Shown: positions 1-5,941 of the stretch, in pieces
Layout of the letters: the number at the start of each line of letters is the position of its first letter
Position numbering within the stretch: position 1 is the stretch's first letter
Assembly: GCA_026770585.1 (NCBI GenBank)
Contig: MU646933.1
Location: 37,684-48,888, forward strand
DNA length: 11,205 bases
Source: Baffinella frigidus
Taxonomy: Eukaryota > Cryptophyceae > Cryptomonadales > Baffinellaceae
Direction: 5' to 3'
Notes under the pieces: model-generated
The model's input: only the letters and a program-made list of their open reading frames with translations
What the model was told of the DNA's origin: nothing
The model's database searches: none
Made by a program: the position numbers and the translations under genes

Positions 1-122
1 CCCCGGAACATTCCAAAGGGATGCGACGAGAGAGAGCCTCCCGCGGTGGATCCGTGCGCATGGAGCCTTGTGCGGAGAAGGTGTCTGGGAGTTGAGAACG
101 CAGAACCGTCCTGAGTGTTGAG
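1..122. other. Unassigned left edge
   Basis: No feature is recognised. A reading ending in a possible donor (GAGAAG followed by gtgtct at 81) could splice in phase to the exon at 575, but the peptide does not resemble the MATE segment expected there, so no exon is called. Confidence 0.3.
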
Positions 123-220
123 AACTCACAACTCACAACTCACAACTCACAACGCACAACTCACAACTCACAACTCACAACTCACAACTCACAACTCACA
201 ACTCACAACTCACAACGCAG
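123..220 (+). repeat. 7-bp tandem repeat AACTCAC, 14 units
   Basis: Fourteen uninterrupted 7-bp units of AACTCAC fill this stretch. Units 5 (151-157) and 14 (214-220) carry AACGCA instead of AACTCA. A degenerate start is visible just upstream (GTTGAGAAC at 91 and 118). It is a minisatellite in non-coding DNA upstream of the first recognised MATE exon, probably inside the preceding intron. Translating it gives a meaningless N/S/Q/L/T-rich peptide. Confidence 0.95.
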
Positions 221-421
221 GTGCCCCCCGCCCGCGCCACCTCGTAACAAACGCATGGTATGGCAGGCACGTTGCTGGGGCGAGGAGGGTCCCTCTCCTG
301 AACCCTGTCGCCCTCAGCCCGGTTAACCATTCCCGTTTCAGAAGGCACGCAGCGTCAATAACAGTGCCTTTACACTGAGGGGTCGCCCTTATTGACGTGC
401 CGTGCGCAGGAAGGGTGCGCG

Positions 422-505
422 GGACGGTGCTGGAAGCCCTCTACCTCTTTCTCCTCCTCACCTTTTTTGATCTGGCAGGGACGGTGCCGGGGGCGCTGCT
501 GTTCG
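422..505 (+). repeat. Partial copies of the 5' edge of the MATE exon at 575
   Basis: The 27 bases at 479-505 match the first 27 bases of the exon at 575 with one difference, and they also follow a CAG acceptor (476-478) after a pyrimidine-rich run. Beyond 505 the similarity stops and an in-frame TGA follows. A shorter copy (GGACGGTGCTGG, 422-433) lies upstream, and a degenerate one (GGCAGGCACGTTGCTGGGG) near 264. These are partial exon-start duplications in the upstream intron rather than functional exons. Confidence 0.75.
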
Positions 506-574
506 TCGCGTCGTGAGGTCGCTGTGAGCCCTGAGTGTAAGGGCATTCTTACTGAAGCTGCGTGCCGTCCGCAG

Positions 575-642
575 GGACGGTGCTGGGGGCGCTGCTGTTC
601 GCATTATCGGGGCCCATCGCGTCTGCTTTCACCACCGACCCG
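575..642 (+). CDS. MATE exon a: helix leading to the FTTDP motif
   Basis: Acceptor CAG at 572-574, donor gtgcca at 643. The exon starts in phase needing one base from the previous exon and ends on a complete codon. It encodes TVLGALLFALSGPIASAF followed by TTDP: one transmembrane helix, then the conserved MATE loop that reads FTsDPeV in relatives. The next exon supplies VV, completing the motif. A CCCGAAA array starts almost immediately after the donor, and both exon edges have copies in the flanking introns (422-505 and 856-870). Confidence 0.72.
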
Positions 643-3600
643 GTGCCACACCCGAAACCCGAAGCCCGAAACCCGAAACCCGAAACCCGAAACCCGAAGC
701 CCGAGGCCCTACACCCGAAACCCGAAACCCGAAACCCGAAACCCGAAACCCGAAGCCCGAAGCCCGAGGCCCTACACCCCAAAACCCAAGACCCAAACCC
801 CAAACCCGAAGCCCTAAACCCCAAACCCCAAACCCCAAACCCCAAACACGAGACCTTCACCACCGACCCGGTGCCCACCAGCCCTCCCGATTACCGCGCG
901 CATCCACGCAACCGTAGAATCAGCTTTGCGTTGGCAGAAAAGATTGAAACAAAACGTTTTCCCGGAGGAGACCGCGTGGCGGCATCAGTGGCGCTCTCTC
1001 GCTTGGCAGACTCGCCCCTAAACCCTGACCCTAAACCTGGACCCTGGACCATAAACCATAAACCATAAACCCTGAACCCCAAACACCAAAAACACCAAAC
1101 CCTAAACCCAAAACCATAAACCCTAAACCCTAAACCCAAAACCCTAAACCCCAAACCCTAAACCCTAAACCAAAATCCCCAAACCCCAAACCCTAAACCC
1201 AAAAGCCCGCATCGTAGGTGGTGCTGGCGGAGGCGCGGCGCGCGATGCCGCTCGTGGCTGCCATTCAGGTTCTCTCCCTCCCTCGTTCTCTCTCTCGCTC
1301 TCTCTCTCGCTCGCTCTTTCTCTTTCTCTCTTTCTATCTATCTCTCTCTCTCTTTCCATCTCTCTCTTTCTCTATCTCTATCTTTCTCGCTCGCTCTCTC
1401 TCTCTCTCGCTCTCTCTCGCTCTATGTATCTATCTCCCTCTCTTTCTCTCTCGCTCGCTCGCTCGCTCGCTCGCTCGCTCGCTCTCTCGCTCTCGCTCTC
1501 GCTCTCTCCCGCTCTCTCTCTCTCTCTCGCTCGCTCGCTCTCTCCCGCTCTCTCTATCTCTCTCGCTCTCTATCTCTCTCGCTCGCTCTCTCGCTCTCGC
1601 TCTCTCAGCACATGCCGCTCCTGCCTCCCCGGCTCGTGGCTGCCATCCAGGTACGCTCCCCGAACCCATCAACCTTCACCCCTGAACCCGAAACCCGAAA
1701 CCCGAAAGACGAAAGCGGATGCCGCTCGTGGTTGCGATTGCGATTCAGGGACGCTCCCCAAACCCTTCAACCCTGAACGACTTTATGGGTCAACCCCGAG
1801 TATTCCGGCAGGAATACCCGCCGGGTCCTCACGCCTCTCCGTGCCCTCAACTACAAAACCACCTGCATGTTTCTGTTCCAAGCAGCGCCACGGATGCATA
1901 TGTTATCTGTCCTAGTACTGGACGTGGCCTGAGCTTTTGGCGGTGGTGCCATGCGCCCCGTAGAGAGATTGCCAAACAACCAGCGTCAGCGCCGCACATG
2001 CTACGCATTGTGCCACTTTCTGCATCCCGTGTCGGCCGCTCATACGAGCATTTTCCGAATGGATTCTAACTCCACCTCGTACCCTTTTCTCGTATTCCCC
2101 CCCGTACGTTTCCTTGCTCTGCCTGAGGTTGCCGGTTGCCATGTGGGTCTCGATCGAGATTATTAGAGAGAGGGAGGAATGTGCGTGTATTACGGATCTT
2201 CCTGGGGTCCCCATCTGCGGGGGTTGGTAGTGGGGTCGATCCGTAATAACCGCACGTTCCTCTCTCTCCCACAGCTGCCCGCGACGCTCACAACCTGACG
2301 AATCGCGTGTTGACCCTAGACCCTAAACCCTGAACTCTCTCCCTCTCTCCCCCGCAGCTGCCAGGGGCGCTGGCGTACATATTCGACGCCCGTCGGTGCT
2401 CACAACCTGACGAATCGTCTGATGTGTGCAGCTGCCCGCGTGTACATAAATACGTGTACATACATGTAAACACGCGACTTTTGGTCCCTCAACTCACTCT
2501 CTCGCCCGCAGCTGCCGGCGGCGCTGGCGTACATATTCGACGGGATCTTCCTCGGGGCGCGCGACTTCCAGTACCTCGGCGTGGCTATGATGTTCTGCGT
2601 CGTCCCCGCCATATGTCAACCCCCACCCCCTAAGTTGTCGGATTTGTACCAGGAGCGCAAGAGTGTCAACTTAGGAATAGTCCGTTTCGACCGCTGAGGG
2701 GCCGTCTCCGCGCGAAAGTTGACAGGTTTGTACCACGCGCCTAGAAGGTCAACTTGAGAGTAGTCTGTTCGCGCGGCGCGGGCCTACCGTGGCGTCCCTA
2801 TGATAGAATAGGACCGCCTCGGGAGAGAGATTGGTAATTTATTGGCAAACAAGCAGCGTCAGCGCCGCACATGCTACGCACACAAGCAGCGTCAGTGCCG
2901 CACATGCTACCTACGCATTGTGCCACTGCTGCACCCGGGAGAGCCCCACGAGCTCTTGATGGGGATGGCCCCGCCCCCATGAGTCGAGTGATACAAAAGT
3001 CTATGAGCCTTAAGGATGGGATGGGCCCGCCTCGGGAGAGCCCCACGAGCTCTTGATGGGGGCGGGGCTATCCCACGCTAGACCTGAGGGTGGTCAATCG
3101 CAAAAATCAACTCATCAGCAGGCGTCAGTCAACTTTTGGCAGAATGTACAGGATCCTGTACATTCTTCCCTTGTGTCAACTTATGCTCCCGGTCACGTCT
3201 TAAGTATCCCAGGCTAGTCAGCACACCGGGTCGCCCTTCCACTTTAGACGTGATAGTGGTCAATCAAAAGTTGACTTAAGGGCAGAATTCCCCCAAAAGG
3301 GGGGTTCCGCCAAAATTTGACGTTGCGGCCAGGGTGAGTTGACTTTCGCAATTGCATGCTCTCAGGGCTAGCGTAGGCACGGTCTACAATGTGTGGGGAC
3401 TCGCGTCTCTCTCTCTCCCCCCCTCCCTCCCTCCCTCCCTCCCTCTCTCTCTCTCTCTCCCTCCCTCTCTCTCACTCTCTCCCTCCCTCCCTCTCTCCCT
3501 CTCTCTCTCTCTCTCGAGATGAGTGGACAACAGCGTCCGGCTTGGCCACAGACGAAAACACAGCCAGACTGTGAGCCTCGATCAGGTGATGAGCCTCGAT

Positions 3601-5249
3601 GGTTGACTTATGATCGATGGTTGACTTTTGATGGTATCTTAGATCTCGCTCGTGGTTGGGCCGGCGCGGCCTTTCTCCTCCTAAGCGGGGTCTCACGTTG
3701 GACCAACAGCTCCTGATCTTGCAGGGCCTTCACGGAAGGGAATACATGGTGACCACGTTGGTGTCGATCCGAATAAACTCACGTTTCTCTCTCTACCCCC
3801 CCCCCTTCCTTCCCCCCTCGCGTGTGCAGCCCTAAACCCGAGATGTTATTTGACCACTTTTTTCCCCCCACGTGCAGCCGTGCTGCTCTTCACGTCGCAG
3901 AACTACACGCTGGGGCTGCTGACCCTCTGGATCGCCTCTGGCACGCTCCTCATCGCGCGCGTCGCGGCCCTCTCCTACCGCTACAACACCGAGGTCGGTC
4001 CATTTATTGTCGTGGTACTATTTCAGTCGGTCCATTCATTTGCGTGGTGTTGATTGAGTCGGTCCATTTATGTGCGTGGTACTAATTAATAATGATTCGG
4101 TACAGAGACATTTTATTAACCGGAATTGACCCTCTCGTACCGCTACAACTCTGGGGTCGGTCCATTTATTTTCGTGGTACTGATTGAGTCGGTCCGTTTA
4201 GTCTCGTGGTACTAATTAATAAGTGCTCGGTACAGAGACATTTTATTAACCGGCATTGGCCCTCTCCTACCGCTACAACACCGAGGTCGGTCCATTCATT
4301 TTTGTGGTACAAATTAAGTCGGTCCGTTTAGTTTCGTGGTACTTATTAATAATTGGTCGGTACAGAGTCATTTTGTTTACCGGGATTGAGCGTCGCGGCA
4401 TACAGGGGTAACTCGCTCATAAGAAACTGCCCCCCCCCTACGAGGCCTGTAGCCCAATCTGAAACACTCTTTACTACACAAGGAAGTCACGGACCGCGAC
4501 GAAATTTGCCCATGTTTCTTCGGACCGTTTTGAAGAGGAGGTCACGCCCAGGAAGTTCTGCTAAAAATATTTAGACCCGGGTCAAAACGTCTCGAGCCAG
4601 CCAGGTTCAAATTTGGTCAATTTGCCGAGTTCGGAAAATGTTGGAACATTCTTTACCACACAATCAGCAAGATTCCTGGTACAAAGTTTTTTTTAGGAGA
4701 TGCTAAAAGCAATTGTATGGTGTGAAACATGCCGCGACCCCATTTGCTTTCCAAACGTCCATTCTCGTACAATTTTTAAAAAGATGGTTGTAAACACACC
4801 ACTTTAAAAAGAAGGCTGTAAAACTCGTTCAATGGGAATTGTGTGGTAAAGAGTGTTCCAACTTTTTCCGATGTTCCACTTTCGGGTGCAGGCCTCGTAG
4901 GACTGCCATAGGGCCCTAGTAGGGCCCTAGGCATAGTCCTACTGTAGGGTCCTAGGAGGAGACGGTTTCTTATGAGCGAGGTACCCCTGTAGCCCTCTCC
5001 GTTACAACACCAAAGTCCCCGCATCCACCTCCAGGGTGTCAAAACTGTAGATAGCATATCCACCTGTGTGTCAAACTTTGGAAGCCTAAGATAGCGGGAC
5101 AGATTCTGTCGTGTTCCGGCATTTATGTAATTAATTAATTATTTAAACTAAATGTGGGGCGTATGCAGGGCGGGCCCCTCTCCGCGTCCAAGGACTCTCA
5201 GATCACGGCCGAGGGGTTCCCGCCTAAGCCTGCGTCATCAACAACATGA
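575..5249 (+). CDS. MATE-family (DinF-like) multidrug/toxin extrusion transporter, C-terminal part, five exons
   Basis: The spliced model is join(575-642, 1218-1268, 2512-2614, 3878-3993, 5169-5249). MATE proteins are 12-helix membrane antiporters that export organic cations or metabolites using H+ or Na+ gradients. The order of motifs follows the C-terminal half of the family: a hydrophobic helix ending in ASAFTTDP (family FTxDPxV), VVLAEARRAMPLVAAIQ, ALAYIFDGIFLGARDFQYL (family NALAFVxDGxxxGxxDF), then two more hydrophobic segments and a short polar tail ending SSTT. All four introns are GT-AG and exon phases match throughout. The N-terminal half lies upstream of the window or in unrecognised exons. 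The substrate cannot be told. The family call is strong; the DinF-like subgroup and exact splice choice among duplicated sites are inference. Confidence 0.78.
647..850 (+). repeat. CCCGAAA / CCCCAAA telomere-variant array
   Basis: About 200 bp of 7-bp units, mostly CCCGAAA and CCCGAAG at the left and CCCCAAA / CCCTAAA at the right, with higher-order units containing GAGGCCCTACACC (about 701-715 and 767-779). It lies in the intron between MATE exons a and b and begins a few bases after the splice donor. All six-frame ORFs here (PKPETRN-like or GFGFRVSG-like peptides) are products of the repeat. Confidence 0.92.
856..870 (+). repeat. Copy of the 3' edge and donor of MATE exon a
   Basis: These 15 bases repeat the last 15 bases of the exon ending at 642 (TTCACCACCGACCCG) and are likewise followed by GTGCC (871-875). 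The identity therefore covers five codons plus the splice donor. The two copies bracket the CCCGAAA array at 647-850. Confidence 0.85.
876..1016 (+). other. Unique intronic DNA
   Basis: About 140 bases of mixed-composition sequence between two repeat arrays, inside the MATE intron 643-1217. No coding signal or repeat is recognised. Confidence 0.4.
1017..1204 (+). repeat. CCCTAAA telomere-like array in intron
   Basis: Degenerate 7-bp CCCTAAA units with variants (CCATAAA, CCCCAAA, CACCAAA) fill the right half of the MATE intron up to 13 bases before the acceptor TAG at 1215-1217. The motif is the plant/alga-type telomere repeat. Its interruption by unique DNA and its position between matching exons make it interstitial, not a chromosome end. 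Confidence 0.9.
1218..1268 (+). CDS. MATE exon b: loop and start of helix (AEARRAMPLVAAIQ)
   Basis: A 51-bp, 17-codon exon in phase 0 on both sides: acceptor TCGTAG at 1212-1217, donor CAG followed by gttctc at 1269. It encodes VVLAEARRAMPLVAAIQ, which fits the MATE segment between FTxDPxV and the NALAFVxDG motif. It is very short and flanked by a CCCTAAA array on one side and a 339-bp CT tract on the other. Two further copies of its 3' edge follow at 1612 and 1719. Confidence 0.72.
1269..1607 (+). repeat. 339-bp pyrimidine tract (CT / CTCG microsatellite)
   Basis: Almost uninterrupted CT, CTTT, TCTA and CTCG repeats; (CTCG)n runs are clearest at about 1450-1485. It starts at the donor of MATE exon b. 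Translations are S/L/R-rich or E/R-rich and are not proteins. A homopurine-homopyrimidine tract of this length can in principle adopt triplex (H-DNA) structure. Confidence 0.95.
1612..1748 (+). repeat. Two degenerate copies of the 3' edge of MATE exon b
   Basis: Copy 1 (1612-1650) has ATGCCGCTC, a 12-base insertion, then CTCGTGGCTGCCATCCAG followed by GTACGCTCCCC, so it keeps a good splice donor. Copy 2 (1719-1748) has ATGCCGCTCGTGGTTGCGAT and ends in CAG, but continues GGACGCTCCCC, so the donor GT is lost. Both share flanking sequence downstream (ACGCTCCCC-AACCC), so they are tandem duplicates about 100 bp apart. They are probably non-functional; copy 1 could act as an alternative donor. Confidence 0.75.
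1749..2165 (+). other. Intronic DNA with one dispersed-repeat copy
   Basis: Inside the MATE intron 1269-2511. No coding signal is recognised. The stretch about 1970-2032 (CAGCGTCAGCGCCGCACATG...ACGCATTGTGCCACT) recurs at 2843-2935. The small ORFs on both strands have no recognisable content. Confidence 0.45.
1970..2032 (+). repeat. Dispersed repeat, copy 1 (CAGCGTCAGCGCCGCACATG)
   Basis: About 60 bp that recur in the next intron at 2843-2935. Core shared motifs are CAGCGTCAGCGCCGCACATG and CTACGCATTGTGCCACT. It may be a relic of a mobile element; no termini were identified. Confidence 0.7.
2166..2269. repeat. Inverted repeat (about 32-bp arms), small foldback element
   Basis: The left arm 2166-2198 (GAGAGAGGGAGGAATGTGCG...TTACGGATC) is nearly the reverse complement of the right arm 2238-2269 (GATCCGTAATAAC-CGCACGTTCCTCTCTCTC), with a loop of about 39 bases. 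A second right-arm copy lies at 3763-3794, just upstream of MATE exon d. The right arm ends in the pyrimidine tract of the acceptor-like CAG at 2272-2274. It is probably a foldback or MITE-like unit. Confidence 0.75.
2275..2441 (+). repeat. Three partial copies of the 5' edge of MATE exon c, each after a CAG
   Basis: The copy at 2358-2387 reproduces the first 30 bases of the exon at 2512 with two differences (CTGCCAGGGGCGCTGGCGTA...), after a pyrimidine tract and CCCGCAG. Shorter copies starting CTGCCCGCG follow CCCACAG (2275) and GTGTGCAG (2432). A 20-base segment GCTCACAACCTGACGAATCG occurs at 2286-2305 and again at 2398-2417, so the copies were partly spread by tandem duplication. None continues into the rest of the exon. 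Confidence 0.75.
2512..2614 (+). CDS. MATE exon c: signature DGIFLGARDF helix pair
   Basis: 103 bp, phase 0 at its start (acceptor CCCGCAG, 2505-2511), ending with one base of a split codon before gtcaac at 2615. It encodes LPAALAYIFDGIFLGARDFQ, then YLGVAMMFCVVPAI. The DG-x4-GxxDF pattern is the most diagnostic MATE motif in the window. The dangling T joins CC of the next exon to give Ser, reading PAIS then VLLF, as expected for this helix. Three partial copies of its 5' edge precede it. Confidence 0.8.
2843..2935 (+). repeat. Dispersed repeat, copy 2, with internal duplication
   Basis: Matches 1970-2032. Here ACAAGCAGCGTCAG(C/T)GCCGC and the following ACATGCTAC are duplicated in tandem (about 2850-2879 and 2881-2910) before ACGCATTGTGCCACT. 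Confidence 0.7.
2937..3062 (+). repeat. Direct repeat GGGAGAGCCCCACGAGCTCT
   Basis: A stretch of about 28 bases (GGGAGAGCCCCACGAGCTCT then TGATGGGG) occurs at about 2937-2964 and 3034-3061, about 97 bp apart. A related CCGCCTCGGG...GAGCTCTTG stretch is at 5373-5399, next to an ATCCCTTAAG element. Confidence 0.7.
3141..3166. repeat. Perfect 26-bp palindrome
   Basis: AGAATGTACAGGA followed directly by its exact reverse complement, with no spacer. It lies within the MATE intron 2615-3877 among GTTGAC-motif repeats. Function unknown. Confidence 0.95.
3405..3515 (+). repeat. CT / CCCT microsatellite
   Basis: TCTCTC and CCCTCCCT runs with one CTCACTCTC interruption, inside the MATE intron 2615-3877. 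Confidence 0.95.
3516..3877 (+). other. MATE intron, right part, up to the exon d acceptor
   Basis: Short overlapping repeats near 3575-3632 (GAGCCTCGAT, GATGGTTGACTT), a copy of the foldback right arm at 3763-3794, a C-rich tract (3796-3816) and a decoy GTGTGCAGCCCTAAACCC at about 3823. The acceptor of exon d is CACGTGCAG ending at 3877 after a T/C-rich run. No protein is recognised in the open frames. Confidence 0.5.
3878..3993 (+). CDS. MATE exon d: last transmembrane helices
   Basis: 116 bp. The first two bases complete the Ser codon split with exon c and the exon ends on a full codon, GAG, before gtcggt at 3994. It encodes VLLFTSQNYTLGLLTLWIAS, then GTLLIARVAALSYRYNTE. This fits the final MATE hairpin, where relatives have a short loop, a G-L-W-x-G/A segment, then a helix ending in a basic/aromatic WRY-like edge. 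Its 3' edge plus donor is repeated three more times downstream (4131, 4261, 4993). Confidence 0.78.
3969..4399 (+). repeat. Tandem array of exon-d-edge units with a 32-bp minisatellite
   Basis: Units of about 130-162 bp each begin with the last 22-25 bases of exon d (CCTCTCCTACCGCTACAACA then CCGAG) and its donor: 3969-3993, 4131-4155 and 4261-4285. Within units, GTCGGTCCATTTA...CGTGGTACT recurs every 32 bp (starts 3994, 4026, 4058; 4156, 4188; 4286, 4318). Each unit ends GGTACAGAGACATTTTATTA / ACCGG. A fourth edge copy is split by the element at 4401-4991. Confidence 0.88.
4401..4991. mobile_element. Family-1 terminal-inverted-repeat element, 591 bp, non-autonomous
   Basis: Ends are TACAGGGGTAACTCGCTCAT (4401-4420, continuing to 4427) and its complement ending TACCCCTGTA at 4991, about 27-bp TIRs with one mismatch. 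Further inverted segments lie inside: CTACGAGGCCTG (about 4438) against CAGGCCTCGTAG (about 4890), and a GTGTGGTAAAGAGTGTTCCA motif with inverted partners near 4470 and 4643. A palindrome-rich block (GGCATAGTCCTACTGTAGGG, about 4930-4949) precedes the right TIR. No transposase is present. It interrupts a copy of the exon d edge: GCGTCGCGGC on the left and GCCCTCTCC on the right rejoin to the exon sequence if one copy of GC is removed. Confidence 0.85.
4993..5168 (+). other. Right half of split exon-d-edge copy and remaining intron
   Basis: 4993-5014 (CCCTCTCCGTTACAACACCA / AA) is the right half of the fourth copy of the exon d edge, still followed by GT. The rest, to the acceptor ATGCAG at 5163-5168, is AT-rich intron with ATTAATTAATTATTT (about 5130) and no other feature. 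Confidence 0.6.
5169..5249 (+). CDS. MATE exon e: C-terminal tail and stop
   Basis: Acceptor GTATGCAG ends at 5168. Reading continues in phase 0 from exon d: GGPLSASKDSQITAEGFPPK, then PASSTT and stop TGA at 5247-5249. The 26-residue polar, Ser/Pro/Thr-rich tail after the last helix is what a MATE cytosolic C-terminus would look like, but it carries no conserved motif. The call rests on splice phase, an acceptor in the right place and the absence of a better candidate. Confidence 0.6.
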   Translation, partial: GGPLSASKDSQITAEGFPPKPASSTT

Positions 5250-5400
5250 CAACATGCGGTAGCATCGCCAACGGAATCACAACTTACGGCGACATGACAA
5301 CTTTACGGCGGCGGCGGCGGCAAAAGTTGGCACCCGCGAGGGCGACCTTGTGAGGACTAGCGTGGGATAGGCCCGCCTCGGGGATTCTTGGAGCTCTTGG
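5250..5400 (+). other. 3' flank of MATE gene
   Basis: Likely 3' UTR and intergenic DNA. It contains short repeats ACAACATGACAACATG and CGACATGACAACTTTACGGC, and a (GGC)n run at about 5307-5320. No clear polyadenylation signal is seen. Confidence 0.4.
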
Positions 5401-5502
5401 ATCCCTTAAGTGGCGGACGGGCGATTAATCACCCGAACTCGCCCTAGGTAGGTCCTAGGGCCCTACCGTAGGGCGTATGAACCTACTCGCCACTTAAGGG
5501 AT
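5401..5502. mobile_element. Family-2 MITE-like element, 102 bp
   Basis: Perfect 15-bp terminal inverted repeats ATCCCTTAAGTGGCG (5401-5415) and CGCCACTTAAGGGAT (5488-5502). The interior has palindromic CCTAGG and CCCTACCGTAGGG motifs, as in the other small elements here. It has no coding capacity. A TTAA sits inside each terminal repeat; TTAA is the piggyBac target, but the complementary ATCCC/GGGAT outside it argues that the repeat extends beyond any TTAA duplication. Confidence 0.8.
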
Positions 5503-5781
5503 AAGAGAGATTGGGGTACATGTATTTCGGGAAGAGCCTGGACGAGGTCAACGGGGGCCGGGGGATTTGGTGATCGCTTGCCAGTCAAATTTGACTGCCA
5601 AGAGATCGAATTTTTTGAATAAAGTGTGAACCGTCCCAAAAGGGCCCTCACGAGATGCGGGAGGGTGGAGCTGGGCTCTGGGGCGTTCCACCCCCGTGCT
5701 GAAGTCCACGATCGGCCAAGATGCGCCAGGATGGTGACGCTGGCAGTGACACTTGCAGCAGCGACTTTAGGGTTTAGGGTG
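5503..5781 (+). other. Intergenic DNA with CAGTCAAATTTGACTG palindrome
   Basis: No gene is recognised. The perfect 16-bp palindrome CAGTCAAATTTGACTG lies at 5582-5597; near-copies are at 6455-6474 and 6514-6530, the second inside a family-2 element. Small ORFs on both strands look random. Confidence 0.5.
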
Positions 5782-5902
5782 TACAGGGGTACCTCGCTCA
5801 TAAGAAACCACCACCTCCTAGGACCCTACAGTAGGCCTGTGCCTAGGGCCCTACGATTCTCCTAGGGGGTGGGCGTTGTCTTATGAGCGAGGTACCCCTG
5901 TA
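5782..5902. mobile_element. Family-1 MITE, 121 bp
   Basis: The left end TACAGGGGTACCTCGCTCAT... (5782-5809) matches the inverted right end ending TACCCCTGTA at 5902. The interior is made of CCTAGG and CCTACAGTAGGCCT-type palindromes shared with the copies at 4401 and 6228. It has no coding capacity; conceptual translation gives the YRGTSLIRN / SEVPLY peptides seen in other frames. Confidence 0.88.
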
Positions 5903-5941
5903 GCGAGCTGCCGGGCGTGAGACTCACGCCTGGGCACTTAA

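Larger units (their letters stand above)
2615..3396 (+). other. MATE intron, left part: TTGAC-rich repeats, no coding signal
   Basis: The intron 2615-3877 begins here. It holds two direct repeats about 84 bp apart (TTTGTACCA at 2643 and 2727, each followed by GTCAACTT and AGTAGTC/ATAGTCC), further GTTGACTT motifs, a dispersed repeat, a direct repeat with AGCTCTTGATGGGG and a 26-bp palindrome. Small ORFs on both strands have no recognisable content. Confidence 0.5.

Noticed and set aside
20-80. Upstream MATE exon ending GAGAAG before gtgtct
   Set aside because: Phase would fit the exon at 575, but the peptide is not hydrophobic or MATE-like, and no acceptor stands out in the window.
123-220. 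Possible CRISPR array
   Set aside because: Units are 7 bp, contiguous, with no spacers, in eukaryotic-type DNA.
1017-1204. Chromosome end (true telomere)
   Set aside because: The array is interrupted, variant-rich and lies between exons that splice in phase; unique DNA continues on both sides.
392-1359. Open frames over the CCCGAAA/CCCTAAA arrays on both strands (up to 168 codons)
   Set aside because: The 7-bp unit keeps several frames open; the peptides simply repeat PKPETRN or GFGFRVSG. Only the first residues of the frame at 562 overlap a real exon (575-642).
1218-1915. 155- and 163-codon frames rich in S/L/R or E/R
   Set aside because: They are translations of the CT/CTCG microsatellite. 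Only the first 17 codons of the frame at 1218 are a genuine exon.
3389-3716. Open frames after the CT tract (for example ...WLTYDRWLTFDG...)
   Set aside because: They start in the microsatellite and cross short tandem repeats (GATGGTTGACTT) inside a MATE intron; no domain recognised.
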